From assembly GCF_001598435.1 (NCBI RefSeq), contig NZ_BCYY01000001.1:1-64000 (forward strand): DNA of 64,000 nucleotides, given 5' to 3'. The translations under genes were made by a program, and so were the position numbers. The notes beneath the pieces were generated by a model that saw only the letters and a program-made list of their open reading frames with translations, had not been told where the DNA came from and searched no databases. Below, in pieces: positions 8,841 through 17,259 of this stretch; position 1 is the stretch's first letter, and every line of letters starts with the position of its first letter. This stretch comes from Sphingomonas pituitosa NBRC 102491. GTDB lineage: Bacteria > Pseudomonadota > Alphaproteobacteria > Sphingomonadales > Sphingomonadaceae.

Positions 8841-9115
8841 CAGCCGTTGAGCTTGTCCTTCACGGCCTTTGCGGGCGTGAAGGCCAGCTTCTTCGACGCT
8901 GCAATCTGGATCGCTTCGCCGGTAGAAGGGTTGCGGCCCTCACGCGCGGCGCTTTCCTTTACCTTGAACTTGCCGAAGCCGTTCAGCGATACTTCCTCGC
9001 CGGCCGCTGCCGCCTCGGTGATGGCGGCGAAAATGCCGTCGACCAGCTTGCGCGCGTCAGCCTTGGTGAGGCCGTGCGCTTCGGAAACGCGGTCGGCGAG
9101 ATCGGCATTGTTCAT
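8840..9115 (-). CDS. HU-family DNA-binding protein
   Basis: A 91-residue nucleoid protein of standard HU length. It starts MNNADLADRVSEAHGLTKADA and carries the dimer core VSLNGFGKFKVKESAAREGRNPSTGE (about 43-68), with the proline-tipped DNA-clamping arm at RNPSTGE and the C-terminal KKLAFTPAKAVKD. It would bend and compact DNA with little sequence preference. It is translationally coupled to the downstream YbaK-type gene. Whether this is the chromosomal HU or a copy carried by the neighbouring element cannot be decided from the window. Confidence 0.93.
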   Translation of the reverse strand: MNNADLADRVSEAHGLTKADARKLVDGIFAAITEAAAAGEEVSLNGFGKFKVKESAAREGRNPSTGEAIQIAASKKLAFTPAKAVKDKLNG

Positions 9116-9188
9116 GGACGTATTCTCCGTGTGAAAAGGGGCGTGCCCTCTAGGTGCGGGCCATCAACCTGTCCAGCGACTGGCGCAA

Positions 9189-10111
9189 TCATGCGGCAGC
9201 GGCATGCTCCAGTGCGGCAATGCGTTCTTCGCAGATGACCTGCACCGCCTGTCCCAGCACCTCGACGCGCTCGCCGAGCCAAGCCAGTTCTTCGGCGCTG
9301 ACTCGGTAATGCTTCGAATAGCGCGCCTTCACATAGGCTTCCTTCAGCTTCTCGAACCGCGAACGTTCGCCCCGCTGATCACGCGGCCATGCGTCGATCA
9401 GGCGTGGATCGATGCGTTCAGCCTGCGTGCGCAGAAAGCCAAGATTGTGGGTGTGCGGCGTGTAGAAGGTGCAGACCAGTAAAACGCAATGGTAGAGGCG
9501 TTCTGCGGCTTGGTGCATGTTGAATGCCGCTTCCCGGAGTCCATCCTCTGCCGCCAGGAAATCGGCCGCTCGCTTGAACTTCTCGGCGCTTGGAAACCAC
9601 TCGACAAAATACTCCCGCGCCATCGCCAGTGCCTGCGGAGGCGTCTTCGGCTTGGGTTGGTGCAATTCGGTGGGTTCGCTCTCGTACAGCGCGATGCCAT
9701 CACGGGCGACGTCCATGAAGAAATAGCGGCCATGCGCCAGCCCGTCGTTCACCTCCTGCAGGGTGTGCACGATGAAATTGACCGGGGTGCGCAGCGTCTT
9801 GGTGATCCCCAGTTCGCGGTTGAGCCGGTCCTCGGCGGTCGCCCAGAACTCCACCCGATCGGTGAGCTTGTCCTTGTTGACGATCACGAGCAGGTCGAAG
9901 TCCGACTGATAGCCCTTGGCGGTATGCGGCTCGTCGACCCAGCCGCCGCGCGCATAGCTGCCGTACAGGATGACCTTGAGGATGCGCGCCTGCTTCTTCC
10001 AGTCCGACGTGGCAATGGCGATCGCATCGCCAAACTCCTCGAACAGGATCTGGACGACGCGCTCCAGCTCGCGCTGCTTGGCTGGGGCAAATGATCGAGG
10101 CTGGTCCTCAT
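9189..10111 (-). CDS. Nucleotidyltransferase-HEPN fusion protein, frameshifted near its start
   Basis: A minimal nucleotidyltransferase domain comes first, with motif GSYARGGW then SDFDLLVIV. A HEPN domain follows, with the helical stretch AAFNMHQAAERLYHC. Such NT-HEPN pairs are typical of toxin-antitoxin or stress modules. The main frame has no proper start codon: it opens only at a distant GTG at 10208, inside the preceding gene and across a strong hairpin. A good ATG at 10111, with AGGA eight bases upstream, begins MRTSLDHLP in the other frame. The main frame resumes as AKQRELERV about 30 bases later. I infer a one-base loss near 10083-10086; a sequencing error is equally possible. Confidence 0.75.
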
Positions 10112-10143
10112 GGATCGATCCTAACGCGCTGATGCTGCGGCGT

Positions 10144-10174
10144 ACACCTCGCCCGGTTTCGCCGGGCGAGGTGT
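10144..10174. terminator. Perfect 13-bp inverted repeat between genes
   Basis: ACACCTCGCCCGG (10144-10156) and CCGGGCGAGGTGT (10162-10174) pair perfectly around the five-base loop TTTCG. It sits just after the stop of the small sigma-like gene (minus strand) and before the NT-HEPN ATG. It probably ends or attenuates the ardC transcript. No U-tract follows, so a role as a protein-binding site is also possible. Confidence 0.55.
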
Positions 10175-10182
10175 CGCGTCCC

Positions 10183-10392
10183 TCACGGCTGTTTGCCCCG
10201 CGCTGCACGGTCGAGCGCGATGATTACGCGGGCGACGGTCTGTTCCACCTCCGCCACCGTGTAGCCATGCCGCCGGGCCGTTTCGATGTAATCGCAATCG
10301 TCGAATCGCACCGATCGGAAGATCGCCCGATCGCCCTCGGGGAGAGCGCGAAAGGCGCGGCGCATCCGCCGCAGACGAAGCCAGCGCATCAT
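10183..10392 (-). CDS. Small sigma-region-4-like helix-turn-helix protein
   Basis: A 69-residue protein. FRALPEGDRAIFRSVRFDDCDYIETARRHGYTVAEVEQTVARVI resembles the helix-turn-helix of sigma-70 region 4.2, where sigma factors read the -35 element. No region 2 is present, so it is not a complete sigma factor. Its start overlaps the ardC stop by four bases (ATGA), which places it in the same transcript. Similar short proteins beside ArdC on mobile elements probably act as regulators, but that is inference. Confidence 0.6.
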   Translation of the reverse strand: MMRWLRLRRMRRAFRALPEGDRAIFRSVRFDDCDYIETARRHGYTVAEVEQTVARVIIALDRAARGKQP

Positions 10393-11297
10393 TGCTCCGC
10401 CTCCCCGTCCGAGACGAACCCAAGCAGGTAATCGGCCGCCTTGCTGGCCGCGCTCGCCGCCCGGAAGATCGCCTTTTCATCCTCGCGCAGCACCGCCAGC
10501 CAACTCCCGACATAATCAGCATGCCGCACAGTCGGCCGGATCGCCAGCGACGCGCAGGTGAAGGCGCTTGCCATTTCCGCGACCAGCTCTTCCCGACTAT
10601 AGACCGCGCTGCCGAATGCGCCCGACTGATCGCGGTCGAGGCGGGAGCGATGCCCGGTCCAGTGCCCCAGTTCGTGCAGCACGGTGCGATACCAGTTGAT
10701 CGGGTTGTAGAAGGCCAGCTGCGGCGGCACCGCGACATAGTCGCCGCCGGGGCTGTAATAGGCTTCTCCACCCCCGATCCGGATATCAACGCCGCACGCT
10801 TCCATCAGCGCATGCGCGGCGGGAATGCGGTCCGCCTGCCCGAGCGGCTCGCCCTGCTCCTCCACCGCCAGCCGCTCGGGCAGGCCCTCGCACTGGTCGA
10901 CATTGAACACAGTGAAGCGCTTGAGGAAGGCCAGCTGTCGCGCCTCGCGATCCTCGTCGCGCGCCCGCTCGGCCTCGTCCTTCGGGGTGAAGCGATCCGC
11001 ATAACAGATCGTCGTACCCCGCTCGCCGCGCCGCACGCTTCCACCGGCAGCCTGGGCCTGCCGAAAGGTCAGCCAGCGCTGCGAGGCATACCGCCCCTCG
11101 ATCACCGCCGCCCAGAGGATCAGCACATTGATACCCGAGTAGCGCCGCCCGGTCACCGCATTGGCCGGCATCGCGCACCCACATGCCGCAGCATCCCAAG
11201 GCTGCACCCAGGGCAGCCGTCCCTGCTCCAGCTCGGCAATCACCCGGCCCGTCACCTCGGCATAGAGGCTCGCCCGGTTCTCGTGTCCAACACCCAT
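10389..11297 (-). CDS. ardC: ArdC-type antirestriction protein with zincin domain
   Basis: About 302 residues. The N-terminal ssDNA-binding ArdC domain spans about residues 5-135 (YAEVTGRVIAELEQGRLPWVQPW, then NAVTGRRYSGINVLILW). A zincin-like metallopeptidase domain follows with HELGHWTGH (208-216) and a downstream SREELVAEM Glu. On conjugative elements ArdC proteins protect incoming single-stranded DNA from host restriction. The ATG at 11297 is preceded by a strong GGAGAGAGG ribosome site. An upstream in-frame extension of about 170 residues is low-complexity Arg/Gly/Ala and is rejected. It is coupled to the small sigma-like gene downstream. Confidence 0.9.
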   Translation of the reverse strand: MGVGHENRASLYAEVTGRVIAELEQGRLPWVQPWDAAACGCAMPANAVTGRRYSGINVLILWAAVIEGRYASQRWLTFRQAQAAGGSVRRGERGTTICYADRFTPKDEAERARDEDREARQLAFLKRFTVFNVDQCEGLPERLAVEEQGEPLGQADRIPAAHALMEACGVDIRIGGGEAYYSPGGDYVAVPPQLAFYNPINWYRTVLHELGHWTGHRSRLDRDQSGAFGSAVYSREELVAEMASAFTCASLAIRPTVRHADYVGSWLAVLREDEKAIFRAASAASKAADYLLGFVSDGEAEQ

Positions 11298-12102
11298 GGT
11301 CCTCTCTCCTTCCAAAACACCGCAACCGGCGCCGGAAGGGGGGAGCGGCAGGAGCGAACCGACAGTCCTGCCGAGGGAGGCAGGCCGCACCCAAAGGGCC
11401 GAAACAACGTGGAGGAGCCGGGCACCGCCCGGCTTGCGGCATGCCGCGGCAGGACTACAAGGAAGCGACGCTCCCCCTGCCCTGTCCGCGTGCCGGCGCA
11501 CCAACGCCGCCGCGCAAACCCGCGGCGACCATCCTGTCAGCGCGACCGCGCTGCCGGGCGCCACCGGCGCCCGGACCAAGAACCGCACCCTTGCAACCGG
11601 GTGGGCCGCGCGGGCGGCGTGCGCGCGCCAGCACGTGCGCCAGCCGCCGCCCGCGCCTCCCGCCCGGGCAAGTGTGCCACGCGGGCACCAACAACTCGCG
11701 CGCCCTGGTGTCGCCGCAGGCGTGCGCCAGCGCGCGCACCGCACCCGCGTTCCGCTGCCGGCACCTGCCGGCGGCCGACCCGCAGGATCGGCGCTCGCGT
11801 CCGCGATCAAAACCCGAAGGGCCGAGACGGCATACCGATTCGGCGCCGCACCAGCGGCGTGCGAGCGCAGTCACGCCGAAGGTGGGAGACGACCTTAACT
11901 ACCCGACGTTCTGGCCGTGTTCCGCGAATGCAGCTTCCAGCCAGAAGCGGTGCGGCAGGCCCCGCCTTCGCCTCGCTAAGGTCTTCACGTCGTTCCTCAT
12001 CGCACAACCAATGCGTCGAGAGCGATGATATTCGACGCACGCGCTCAATCCCGATCAGGCCGGCCCCGCCCCCGCCTGCGCAGGTCGGGGAACCGACCAC
12101 GC
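11298..12102. other. Very GC-rich, highly structured intergenic region
   Basis: About 800 bases contain no credible gene. All frames are open by composition only and give Arg/Ala/Pro-rich nonsense. The stretch 11450-11830 is markedly richer in G and C than its surroundings and dense in inverted repeats, for example CCGGGCGCC-ACC-GGCGCCCGG at 11554-11574. It forms the upstream region of ardC. It may be a structured leader, a protein-binding region or decayed element DNA. The end near 12100 adjoins the siderophore receptor stop. Confidence 0.5.
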
Positions 12103-14424
12103 TCACCAGCGCAGCCGAACCGATCCGGTGACCGTACGCGACGCCCCGAAATAACAGGAGTTCGTGAAGGGGCAGGCGCTGATGTAGCGCTTGTCCAGCA
12201 GGTTGGCGGCGTTGACCGCCAGGCTCCATCCCCGCAGGCGCGATGCGGCAAAGCCCAGGTCGTAGCCGAGCAGCGCGTCGACCAGCGTGAAATCCTCGGT
12301 CGTGAACCGCTGGAAGGTGGTGACGCCGTTGCGCACCAGATAGGTCGTCGTGCCGTCGGAGCCGCCGACAAAGCGCACGCCGCCGCCGATCGTGAGCCCG
12401 CCCAGCGGCCCCGATCGTCCGCCCTTGCCTAAATCATAGGAAAGGAAGCTCGACGCCTGCCATTCCGGCGTGCCGAGCTGGCGCGTGCCGGTGGTGGTGG
12501 GCGTGCCGCTGTTGGTGGCGGTGGCCGCGACGGCCGGCGCGCCCTGGGTGATGATCGCATCGGTATAGCTGGCGGCGAGGATCAGATCGAGCCCACGCGC
12601 TAGTTCGCCCCGGCCCTCCACTTCCACACCGCGCACCCGCACCTCGCCGATCTGGATCTGCGCATTGGCGGGAATGCCGGCGGTGCCCGCACGCGGGTCG
12701 GTCACCGGCACCTTCTGCCGCCGCAGGTCGTAGACCGACAGCGTCAGCAGCGCGTTGGTGCCGCGCGGCTGCCACTTCACGCCGCCTTCGATCATCTTGC
12801 CGGTCACCGGATCGAACGGCACGCCGAGATAGGTCGCCCCGGTCTGCGGCTCGAACGATTCCGAATAGCTGACATAGGGCGAGAGGCCCTCGGCCAGCTC
12901 ATACAGCGCACCCAGCCGCATCGTGAACGCCGTCTGCGAAAGACGCGTCAGGTTGTTGGCCGCCAGCTTCTTGTTGATCGTCGCCTGCTCGTACCAGTCC
13001 CAACGGCCGCTGGCGATCAGTTGCAGACGGGCGATCGCCACCTGGTCCTGCAGATAGACACCCACCTGGTCGCGCTTGCTGTAGCTATTGACGTAGCCGG
13101 GCGAGAGCTGGGTAAGGTCCAGCGTCGGCAGGGTGCCGCCATATACCGGATTGTACGGGTTGAGGTTGGGAATGCTGGTCAGCGGATTGCTGGTCTGGCC
13201 GGTGTTGAACTGCTGGAAATTCTCGCCGGAAATGAACTGATAGTCGATGCCGGCCAGCACATTGTGCCGCAACGGGCCGGTGGCGAACTTCGCGTTCAGC
13301 TGGTTGTCCATCGTCAGCGTGTCGAAATCCTCGTCGGCGCCGCCGCCGCCACGGATCAGGGTGGTGAAATCGGTGTTGCGGCTGGCGCCCGTCCCGGTGG
13401 TGGCGAAGCCCGCCACATAGAGCTGGCGATAGCTGAGCGTGTTGTTCTGGTAGCGCAGGTTCGAACGGAACGTCAGGTGCGCGTCGAAATCGTGCCGGAA
13501 CAGCGCGGTGATGGCCTTCTGCTTGTGATTGTAACGCTCGTAGTTCGGATCGCCGGTATTGACGTGGAGCGGCAATGCGCCTGCTGGGCTCGGCAGCGCC
13601 GCGCCGTGCGCCGGTACCCCGGAATAGCCGCCGCCGCTGGGCGCATGCTGATAGGCGGCGATCAGCGTCAGGCTCGTCGCGGCATCGGGCGCGAAGGTCA
13701 GCGAGGGGCTGACATGGTAGCGCTCGCTCTCCGTGTAGCGCGTGAACCCGTCGGCTTTCTGCCAGCCGCCGACCAGGCGGAACAGCAGCTTGCCATCCTT
13801 GGTCAGGGGCTGGTTCACATCGGCCACGGCGCGCAGCGAGCCATAATTGCCCGCCTGCAGCTCGACGCGCCCGAATGCCGAGGCCTCTGGTGTCTTGCTG
13901 GTCAGGTTCACCAGCCCGCCCGGCGTGGAATTGCCATAGAGCACAGATGCCGGCCCCTTGACGATATCGATCCGGTCGATGCGGTTGAAGTCGGTTTGCG
14001 GCATCGAATAGGGGCCGGCGAGCAGGCGCATCCCATCGAGGAATACGCCCGGCGTGAAGCCGCGCAGCAGCAGTTGGTCGTACCGGCTGACGGTGCCGCC
14101 ACGCTGGTTGGCGGCGACGCCTGCGACATAGCCGAGCGCCTGGTTGATCGACAGCGCGTTGCGCAGGGTCAGTTCTTCTTCGGTGATCACCGTGATCGTC
14201 TGCGGCGTCTCGATCAGCGGCGTATCGGTCTTGGTGCCGGAAGCCGTGCCCTTCGCTGCCACCCCGGTGACGACGATCGCTTCGCCCGCACGCTGCTGCG
14301 GATCCTCGTTGGACTCGTCTTCGGCCGCGTGCGCCAGCGCAACGGCCGGCGCGGCGAGCGCAGCAGCGGTAAGTGCGAGCAGAGAGAGACAGCCGCGAAG
14401 GCGGCGGGCAGACGTACGCATCAT
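12103..14424 (-). CDS. TonB-dependent siderophore receptor
   Basis: An outer-membrane receptor of about 770 residues. The signal peptide starts MMRTSARRLRG and ends near AVALAHA. A TonB-box-like EAIVVTG precedes the plug domain (TPQTITVITEEELTLR, GPASVLYGNSTPGGLVNL), and the 22-strand barrel ends in the aromatic TGSVRLRW. The PGGLVN and DGMRLLAG patterns are typical of ferrichrome/hydroxamate-type receptors, but the ligand is unknown. The upstream in-frame ATG at 14457 is rejected: the ATGs at 14424/14421 follow GGGGAA and directly precede the signal sequence. It is divergent from the DUF3649-PepSY-DUF3325 operon, whose products probably act on the imported siderophore. Confidence 0.93.
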   Translation of the reverse strand: MMRTSARRLRGCLSLLALTAAALAAPAVALAHAAEDESNEDPQQRAGEAIVVTGVAAKGTASGTKTDTPLIETPQTITVITEEELTLRNALSINQALGYVAGVAANQRGGTVSRYDQLLLRGFTPGVFLDGMRLLAGPYSMPQTDFNRIDRIDIVKGPASVLYGNSTPGGLVNLTSKTPEASAFGRVELQAGNYGSLRAVADVNQPLTKDGKLLFRLVGGWQKADGFTRYTESERYHVSPSLTFAPDAATSLTLIAAYQHAPSGGGYSGVPAHGAALPSPAGALPLHVNTGDPNYERYNHKQKAITALFRHDFDAHLTFRSNLRYQNNTLSYRQLYVAGFATTGTGASRNTDFTTLIRGGGGADEDFDTLTMDNQLNAKFATGPLRHNVLAGIDYQFISGENFQQFNTGQTSNPLTSIPNLNPYNPVYGGTLPTLDLTQLSPGYVNSYSKRDQVGVYLQDQVAIARLQLIASGRWDWYEQATINKKLAANNLTRLSQTAFTMRLGALYELAEGLSPYVSYSESFEPQTGATYLGVPFDPVTGKMIEGGVKWQPRGTNALLTLSVYDLRRQKVPVTDPRAGTAGIPANAQIQIGEVRVRGVEVEGRGELARGLDLILAASYTDAIITQGAPAVAATATNSGTPTTTGTRQLGTPEWQASSFLSYDLGKGGRSGPLGGLTIGGGVRFVGGSDGTTTYLVRNGVTTFQRFTTEDFTLVDALLGYDLGFAASRLRGWSLAVNAANLLDKRYISACPFTNSCYFGASRTVTGSVRLRW

Positions 14425-14441
14425 GTTCCCCGTTTTGCTAT

Positions 14442-14456
14442 TGCTACCTATTCGCA
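14442..14456. promoter_or_regulatory. Possible Fur-type operator
   Basis: The minus strand reads TGCGAATAGGTAGCA, an imperfect palindrome within GCAAATGCGAATAG. It lies 18-32 bases upstream of the receptor ATG and between the two divergent iron genes. AT-rich GCAAATGCGAAT-like motifs occur in alphaproteobacterial Fur boxes. The match is partial, so this is a suggestion only. Confidence 0.35.
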
Positions 14457-14510
14457 TTTGCGGTTAGGGGTGTTTGGCCGCGATGGCAAGCGATAGGGAA
14501 GCAAGCGTGG

Positions 14511-14813
14511 ATGCGTGACGAAGATGGCAGGACACGCCCGCCCCCGGGGAGCATGGCGCTGGCCGGCCGGGGCGTCACGGCGACGATCGGCGGCTATGCA
14601 GCGGCGGCGGCAGGGTGCGCGCTCGCTGCGCGAATCCTTCCCCTGCCCCGCGTCGAGGCGACCTTGTGGGCGATGCTGGCGTCCTTCCCCGTCTATGCAG
14701 CGCTGGCGCTATGGGCGTTTCATACACGCAGCCTGGGTCGGGCGATGGCATTGGTCTGGGGCCTTGCGGCAGCCTGCACCGCCGCGCTCTTCCTGCTGGG
14801 CGTGCGGCCATGA
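14511..14813 (+). CDS. DUF3649 small membrane protein
   Basis: About 100 residues with three hydrophobic segments: TATIGGYAAAAAGCALAARIL, LWAMLASFPVYAALALWAF and ALVWGLAAACTAALFLLGV. This size and the position between a siderophore receptor and a PepSY protein fit the DUF3649 family of iron-uptake-linked inner-membrane proteins. The ATG at 14511 is taken; an ATG at 14553 just before the first membrane segment is the alternative. The stop overlaps the next ATG by four bases, so the three plus-strand genes are coupled. Confidence 0.7.
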   Translation: MRDEDGRTRPPPGSMALAGRGVTATIGGYAAAAAGCALAARILPLPRVEATLWAMLASFPVYAALALWAFHTRSLGRAMALVWGLAAACTAALFLLGVRP

Positions 14814-16390
14814 GGATGCCATCGCTGCGCCAGTCCATGGCCCGGATCCATGGCTGGATGGGCCTGCTCGCCGGCTGGATCCTGTTCGCGATGTTCCTCA
14901 CCGGCACTGCCAGCTATTTCCGGCCGGAAATCACGCGCTGGATGCAGCCGGAGGTGCGCGCCACGCCGGCGACACCGTCGGTCGCGGCAGGCAGCGCGTT
15001 CGCCTATCTCCAGCGCACCGCCCCGCATGCCGCGCAATGGACCTTGTACCTGCCGGACCAGCGGACGATCGCCACCCGCGTCTTCGTCCGGGACGGCGAT
15101 GTCGCCAAAGGCACGGCCCGCGCCAAGCGCCCCCCGCGCGGCGAAGTGCGGCTGGATCCGGTAGAGGGTGCGCCGCTCCATGCGCGCGCCACCCGCGGCG
15201 GCGAACATTTCTACCGCTTCCATTTCCAGTTGCAACTGCCGCATCCCTGGGGGCGCTGGCTCGCGGGCGCCTGCGCGATGTGCATGCTCGGCGCGATCCT
15301 GTCGGGCGTGATCACCCACAAGCGGATCTTCGTCGATTTCTTCACGCTGCGCTGGGGCAAGGGGCAGCGCAGCTGGCTGGATGCGCACAACGTGTCGGCG
15401 GTCGTCGCGCTGCCGTTTCACGCCATGGTCACCTATACCGGGCTTGTCACGCTGATGGTTATGTACATGCCCTGGCCGATCGTCGCCAACTACGCAAAGC
15501 CGGCCCTGTTCGCGAGCGAGGCGGCCGGCGCGCCGCCCGAGGCGCCCCGCAGCGGCACCCCCGCGCCCCTCACCCCGCTCGCGCCGCTGGTAGCAAGCGC
15601 GACCCGGGCCTGGGGCGGCGCGCCACCGGCGCAGATCATCGTGACCAATCCGAACGACGCGAATGCCCGCATCACCCTGTTCCGCACCGCCACCGATCGG
15701 CTGCGTGCGCGCGGCGGTGCGATCACCTTCTCCGGCGTCGACGGCCGATGGATCGCGTCCTCCCCGCCCCCCGGCCCGGCAGCGCGAACGGCAGCGGTGC
15801 TGCTGGGGCTGCATCTCGGCTGGTTCGCCGATACCGGGCTGCGCTGGATCTATTTCCTGCTGGGCGCGAGCGGCGCGGCAATGGTAGGCACGGGGCTGGT
15901 TTTATGGAGCAAAAAGCGCGTCCAAGCGCACAGCGGCGCATGGGAGCAGCGTCTGGTCGAGCGGCTCAACGTGGCGGTGATCGCGTGCCTGCCGGCGGGC
16001 ATGGCCGCCTATCTCCTCGCCAACCGCCTGATTCCTGCCGAGCTGCCGGGCCGAGCAGAGCTAGAAATGTCCGCGATGTTCTACACCTGGTTTGGGCTCG
16101 CGCTGCTCGCGTGCCTGCGGCCAATCCGGCGCGCATGGCGCGAAACCTTCGCCATCGCCGGCGCAGCCTGCGCTGCGCTGCCGGTGGTGAACGCCCTGAC
16201 GACGGACCGCGGCCTGCCCGCATCGCTGGCGACGGGAGACCGCTTGTTCGCGTCGTTCGACTTCGCATATCTCGCGCTTGCCGCGCTTCTTTTCTTTGCC
16301 GCGCACAAGGCGGGAACGCCGGAGCCTGCGGCGCCTGCAACGCGCACGCGACGCATCCGCGCGCAGGAGCCACGCGTTCATGCCGCTTGA
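14810..16390 (+). CDS. PepSY-associated TM protein, putative siderophore-iron reductase
   Basis: A 526-residue inner-membrane protein of the PepSY_TM family. It opens with MARIHGWMGLLAGWILFAMFLTGTASYF, the diagnostic first helix with an R-x-x-H at its cytoplasmic end. A periplasmic part follows, then a second helix with histidines (LSGVITHKRIF, LDAHNVSAVVALPFHAMVTYTG), and further helices to the C-terminus. Relatives such as FoxB and PiuB are linked to reductive release of iron from siderophores. Clustering with a siderophore receptor supports that role here. The start overlaps the DUF3649 stop (ATGA), and the end overlaps the start of the DUF3325 gene. Confidence 0.85.
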   Translation: MRMPSLRQSMARIHGWMGLLAGWILFAMFLTGTASYFRPEITRWMQPEVRATPATPSVAAGSAFAYLQRTAPHAAQWTLYLPDQRTIATRVFVRDGDVAKGTARAKRPPRGEVRLDPVEGAPLHARATRGGEHFYRFHFQLQLPHPWGRWLAGACAMCMLGAILSGVITHKRIFVDFFTLRWGKGQRSWLDAHNVSAVVALPFHAMVTYTGLVTLMVMYMPWPIVANYAKPALFASEAAGAPPEAPRSGTPAPLTPLAPLVASATRAWGGAPPAQIIVTNPNDANARITLFRTATDRLRARGGAITFSGVDGRWIASSPPPGPAARTAAVLLGLHLGWFADTGLRWIYFLLGASGAAMVGTGLVLWSKKRVQAHSGAWEQRLVERLNVAVIACLPAGMAAYLLANRLIPAELPGRAELEMSAMFYTWFGLALLACLRPIRRAWRETFAIAGAACAALPVVNALTTDRGLPASLATGDRLFASFDFAYLALAALLFFAAHKAGTPEPAAPATRTRRIRAQEPRVHAA

Positions 16391-16706
16391 CCTCGTCGCG
16401 ATAGCGTATGGCGGCCTTGCCGCGCTTGCCTTCTCCACCCGAAAACACGCCCTGGATGAACCATGGTGCGCCCGTTCGTGGCGCGTGCGGTGGCGCAGGG
16501 CGGCTATCCTGCTGCTGGTGCTTGTCTGGACGCGTGCTTCCACGCGCTACGGTTTCGCGATGGGGACGGTCGCCATGCTAGGTATCACGTGCGTCATGGG
16601 CATTCTGCTCGTGCTAGCCTTGTCAAAGGGCGCGCGGCCGGCACTCGCTTTGGGTGCAGCCTGCATCGCGGCCGGCATGGCGTTTTCGATCGCGCCCACC
16701 CCCTGA
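16380..16706 (+). CDS. DUF3325 small membrane protein
   Basis: 108 residues with an N-terminal hydrophobic segment followed by FSTRKHALDEPW, the short conserved patch seen in DUF3325 proteins, and three further hydrophobic helices. The ATG at 16380 overlaps the PepSY gene by 11 bases. DUF3325 proteins commonly follow PepSY and DUF3649 genes in siderophore-uptake operons; no activity is known. It closes the plus-strand iron operon, and the 133 bases to the convergent YbaN gene hold no gene. Confidence 0.7.
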   Translation: MPLDLVAIAYGGLAALAFSTRKHALDEPWCARSWRVRWRRAAILLLVLVWTRASTRYGFAMGTVAMLGITCVMGILLVLALSKGARPALALGAACIAAGMAFSIAPTP

Positions 16707-16839
16707 GCCGAACAGACCCGCCACCTTGGATTGCGGGGCCCCGGCGAGCCGCGCTCCCCTTCCTCTGCTGAATGGTGACGGAGGACCTCTGGCGCTACGC
16801 TTCCAGTCCCGGTTTCACTGCCTCGACTACGGATTGATC

Positions 16840-17259
16840 CTAGCGCCCACGTGGTGCCGGCCGCGTGATGATGAACGCCGCACACCCCGCCAACACCAGA
16901 CCGACGACAAGGTCGAGCAGAAGCGTCGGCCGCGCCCCCCACCAGAACAGCGCATAGCCCAGCACCATGCCTGCGCAGGCCATGCCCTTGGCCCGCGAAC
17001 CGATCGCACCGTCCTCGCGCCACGCCCGCAGCGTCGGCCCGAAGCGCGGATGGTCTAGCAGCCACGCCTCCAGCCTTGGCGACGAGCGCGCAAAGCAGCC
17101 TGCCGCCAGGATCAGGAAGATGGTGGTGGGCATCAGCGGAAGCAGCGCGCCGATGAAACCGAGCGCCACGAACACGATGCCGAGCACCGCCCAGGCACCC
17201 CGCGAAAGATGCGCGACAGCGCGGCGATGACGCGGCTTAGCCAAGGGTGGCGCCGACAA
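16840..17259 (-). CDS. YbaN-like DUF454 inner-membrane protein
   Basis: 139 residues of the YbaN/DUF454 family. The conserved opening LGIVFVALGFIGALLPLMPTTIFLILAAGCFARSSPR (about 26-62) has the PLMPTTPF-like turn and CFARSS motif, followed by LDHPRFGP and two more membrane helices. The function of the family is unknown, though it often sits next to heme oxygenase genes. Here it overlaps the heme oxygenase gene by 23 bases as the last gene of the hemophore cluster, so a role linked to heme breakdown is plausible. Confidence 0.85.
   Translation of the reverse strand: MSAPPLAKPRHRRAVAHLSRGAWAVLGIVFVALGFIGALLPLMPTTIFLILAAGCFARSSPRLEAWLLDHPRFGPTLRAWREDGAIGSRAKGMACAGMVLGYALFWWGARPTLLLDLVVGLVLAGCAAFIITRPAPRGR

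Noticed and set aside
11183..12131. Several long frames on both strands in the GC-rich region near ardC
   Set aside because: The translations are Arg/Ala/Pro-rich without motifs. Openness comes from base composition.
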